From contig NJDV01000061.1 in NCBI GenBank assembly GCA_002254765.1, positions 1-7,275 of the forward strand: a stretch of 7,275 bases of DNA. The letters are read 5' to 3'. This document shows, piece by piece, positions 6,091 through 7,275 of this stretch. This DNA comes from Thermoplasmatales archaeon ex4484_36 (GTDB taxonomy: Archaea; Thermoplasmatota; Penumbrarchaeia; Penumbrarchaeales; EX4484-36). Positions within the stretch are counted from its first letter, which is position 1. Each line of letters begins with the position of its first letter. The notes under the pieces were generated by a model, which was given only the letters and a program-made list of their open reading frames with translations, was not told where the DNA came from and did not search any database. Made by a program: the position numbers and the translations under genes.

Positions 6091-7196
6091 TGGAGAGAAA
6101 AAAAGTTATCCTATTATTTGCGGTAATAGCCTTTGTTATTCTATTCTCAATATACTTTTGGATGACATGGGAAAGAGGCTGTAGAAAGAGTTCTAGTGTT
6201 AGTGAAGAGTTAAGAGTAAGCGTTGAATACTGGGCATCTGTATCTTCTGATGGCAATTGTACACTTATATTGCCATTTCTTGACACGAATGATTATACAG
6301 ATGCAGAGATTTTTGGGAATTTCTTTTTTAATGGGCGTTCGGCTAGCCAATTGCCCGAAAAAATAGGAATAACAAATGTTATTGAGGCGGGATATCTGAA
6401 AAATAGCTCCGGTATAGATGTGGAGGGATACAGCGCTTTAAAGCTGAACATTAACAGATATGGGAATATTTTTCATGGGTATATCAAATGTCCATCCCCA
6501 ACTCTTACACTGAAGGATAGAAATGAGAAGGGAGCTTATTGGATGTACATCCGGCCTGAGGGCAATCGGACAAATGCACTTCATTTAACTTTAATAGTCT
6601 CTTTCCAGATAGAAGATAAAGAAGGTTGGTATTTGGTATTCTTCAGAAATGTTGCACGTGAAGAGTGGGGTTGGGTTAAACTCCACCCATGGAGATTCAT
6701 TGAAAATAAATCTCCTAACTACAGCCTGTCCTACTTCCACTATGCGTTAAAGGTTCAGTCAGACGGTAATTATACTATCTACGCACCCTTTCCAGTAAAC
6801 ACCGTCTGGACAGATGACGTCCTATTAAGTAAAATCTACACCGGAGGAGGCATCAACTCCGTTGAGATAATTAACATTTCGGAGGAGGAAAATATCACTA
6901 TAAATAGTAGCGTAGAAAATGGATCCAAAGCGCTAGTAGTGAGAGGGCGAGGTAGCGGTGTTTTATCTTTCTTATATCCTTCAAAGGTCTCCCCGATTCC
7001 CGTAATAAGCCTTCCTTCGCTTGATCCGTGGAAGTATTGGTTTTATTACGAAGGCGATGAGGAGAGCGTTGTGATTAAACCTGTTATATGTCGGGAGCAC
7101 TACTTTATGACTACCCTGGAGTGGTATCCACAATTTGAAATTCTCAAACCTGGATGGAATGTTGTTGAGATAAAAGAAGTGCCGGTTTTAATATAA
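6087..7196 (+). CDS. Membrane-anchored, sequon-rich surface protein with internal duplication
   Basis: This 369-residue protein belongs to no family I recognise. A basic N-terminus (MMERKK) and one hydrophobic helix (7-26) form a signal anchor; the rest should face outside. About ten Asn-X-Ser/Thr sequons (N57, N106, N160, N207, N211, N228, N263, N269, N273, N278) suit an archaeal N-glycosylated surface protein. Two halves look related: YWASVSSDGNCTLILPF (48-64) and YALKVQSDGNYTIYAPF (219-235), each followed ~8 residues later by a TD pair (71-72, 242-243) and about 40 residues further by an S-(K)AL-Hyd block (SALKLN at 116; SKALVV at 280). This suggests a duplicated beta-rich domain. The start overlaps the protease stop as ATGA; ATG 6090 is an equally possible start one codon later. 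The paired arrangement suggests that the protein is a partner, substrate or anchor for the protease, which is inference. AT-rich composition matches the protease gene. Confidence 0.75.
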   Translation: MMERKKVILLFAVIAFVILFSIYFWMTWERGCRKSSSVSEELRVSVEYWASVSSDGNCTLILPFLDTNDYTDAEIFGNFFFNGRSASQLPEKIGITNVIEAGYLKNSSGIDVEGYSALKLNINRYGNIFHGYIKCPSPTLTLKDRNEKGAYWMYIRPEGNRTNALHLTLIVSFQIEDKEGWYLVFFRNVAREEWGWVKLHPWRFIENKSPNYSLSYFHYALKVQSDGNYTIYAPFPVNTVWTDDVLLSKIYTGGGINSVEIINISEEENITINSSVENGSKALVVRGRGSGVLSFLYPSKVSPIPVISLPSLDPWKYWFYYEGDEESVVIKPVICREHYFMTTLEWYPQFEILKPGWNVVEIKEVPVLI

Positions 7197-7275
7197 CAAT
7201 CCCTACCTTCACCCCTTTCAAGAGGTTCTTCTACACGTTGAAGGATTCTTAAAGAGAGTTTTCCCTGTTCAATCC
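7197..7275. other. Right-edge intergenic stretch, no supported gene
   Basis: These 79 bases contain a weak imperfect inverted repeat (CCTTTCAA at about 7216 and TTGAAGG at about 7239) that might be a terminator stem, but no T-run follows closely. On the minus strand one frame (GLNRENSL then TAA at 7249-7251) could be the end of a convergent gene starting outside the window. Neither can be supported from this much sequence. Confidence 0.3.

Noticed and set aside
7100..7273. Minus-strand frame open at the right edge (reading SLRILQRVEEPLERGEG)
   Set aside because: Somewhat protein-like, but it overlaps the end of the surface-protein gene by about 97 bases and too little is in the window to decide.
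1..7275. CRISPR array, transposase or long terminal repeats
   Set aside because: No spaced direct repeats, transposase motifs or paired terminal inverted repeats were seen by eye.

Overview
The window looks like euryarchaeal DNA, most likely from a thermophilic member of the Thermoplasmatota. The reasons are leaderless-style starts with TATA boxes 27-28 bases upstream, heavy use of AGG (Arg) and ATA (Ile) codons with purine-rich sense strands, a winged-helix/STAND ATPase and a COG2108-type radical SAM protein of archaeal type, and a secreted-type archaeal metzincin. The lineage is inferred, not proved.

The layout is a GC-rich core flanked by AT-richer DNA. Left flank (1-562, AT-rich): a small two-helix membrane protein with a PH-like soluble domain, whose frame is open to the left edge. 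Core (523-5059, GC-rich): a large winged-helix/STAND ATPase on the minus strand, apparently frameshifted near its 3' end. It diverges from a plus-strand run of a radical SAM protein (COG2108 type), pdxT (glutaminase subunit of PLP synthase) and a fumarylacetoacetate-hydrolase (FAH) family protein that has lost about 50 internal residues. The two divergent genes appear to share one near-palindromic TATA box equidistant from both start codons. Radical SAM and pdxT are 10 bases apart and probably co-transcribed; the FAH gene has its own TATA-like box.

Right flank (5060-7275): first a region with no intact gene that holds what looks like a decayed, or mis-sequenced, small cysteine-rich gene, readable if three homopolymers are each lengthened by one base. 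It is followed by an AT-richer two-gene cassette: a metzincin-like metalloprotease without a visible signal peptide, and a membrane-anchored, sequon-rich surface protein with an internal duplication, joined by an ATGA stop/start overlap. The last ~80 bases hold no gene I can support.

The core genes suggest housekeeping metabolism (vitamin B6 and an unassigned radical reaction) beside a transcription-regulator-like ATPase. The flanks look like accessory DNA. The most unusual items are the symmetric shared promoter, the FAH protein lacking its third metal ligand, the hidden Cys-rich frame, and the protease/surface-protein pair.
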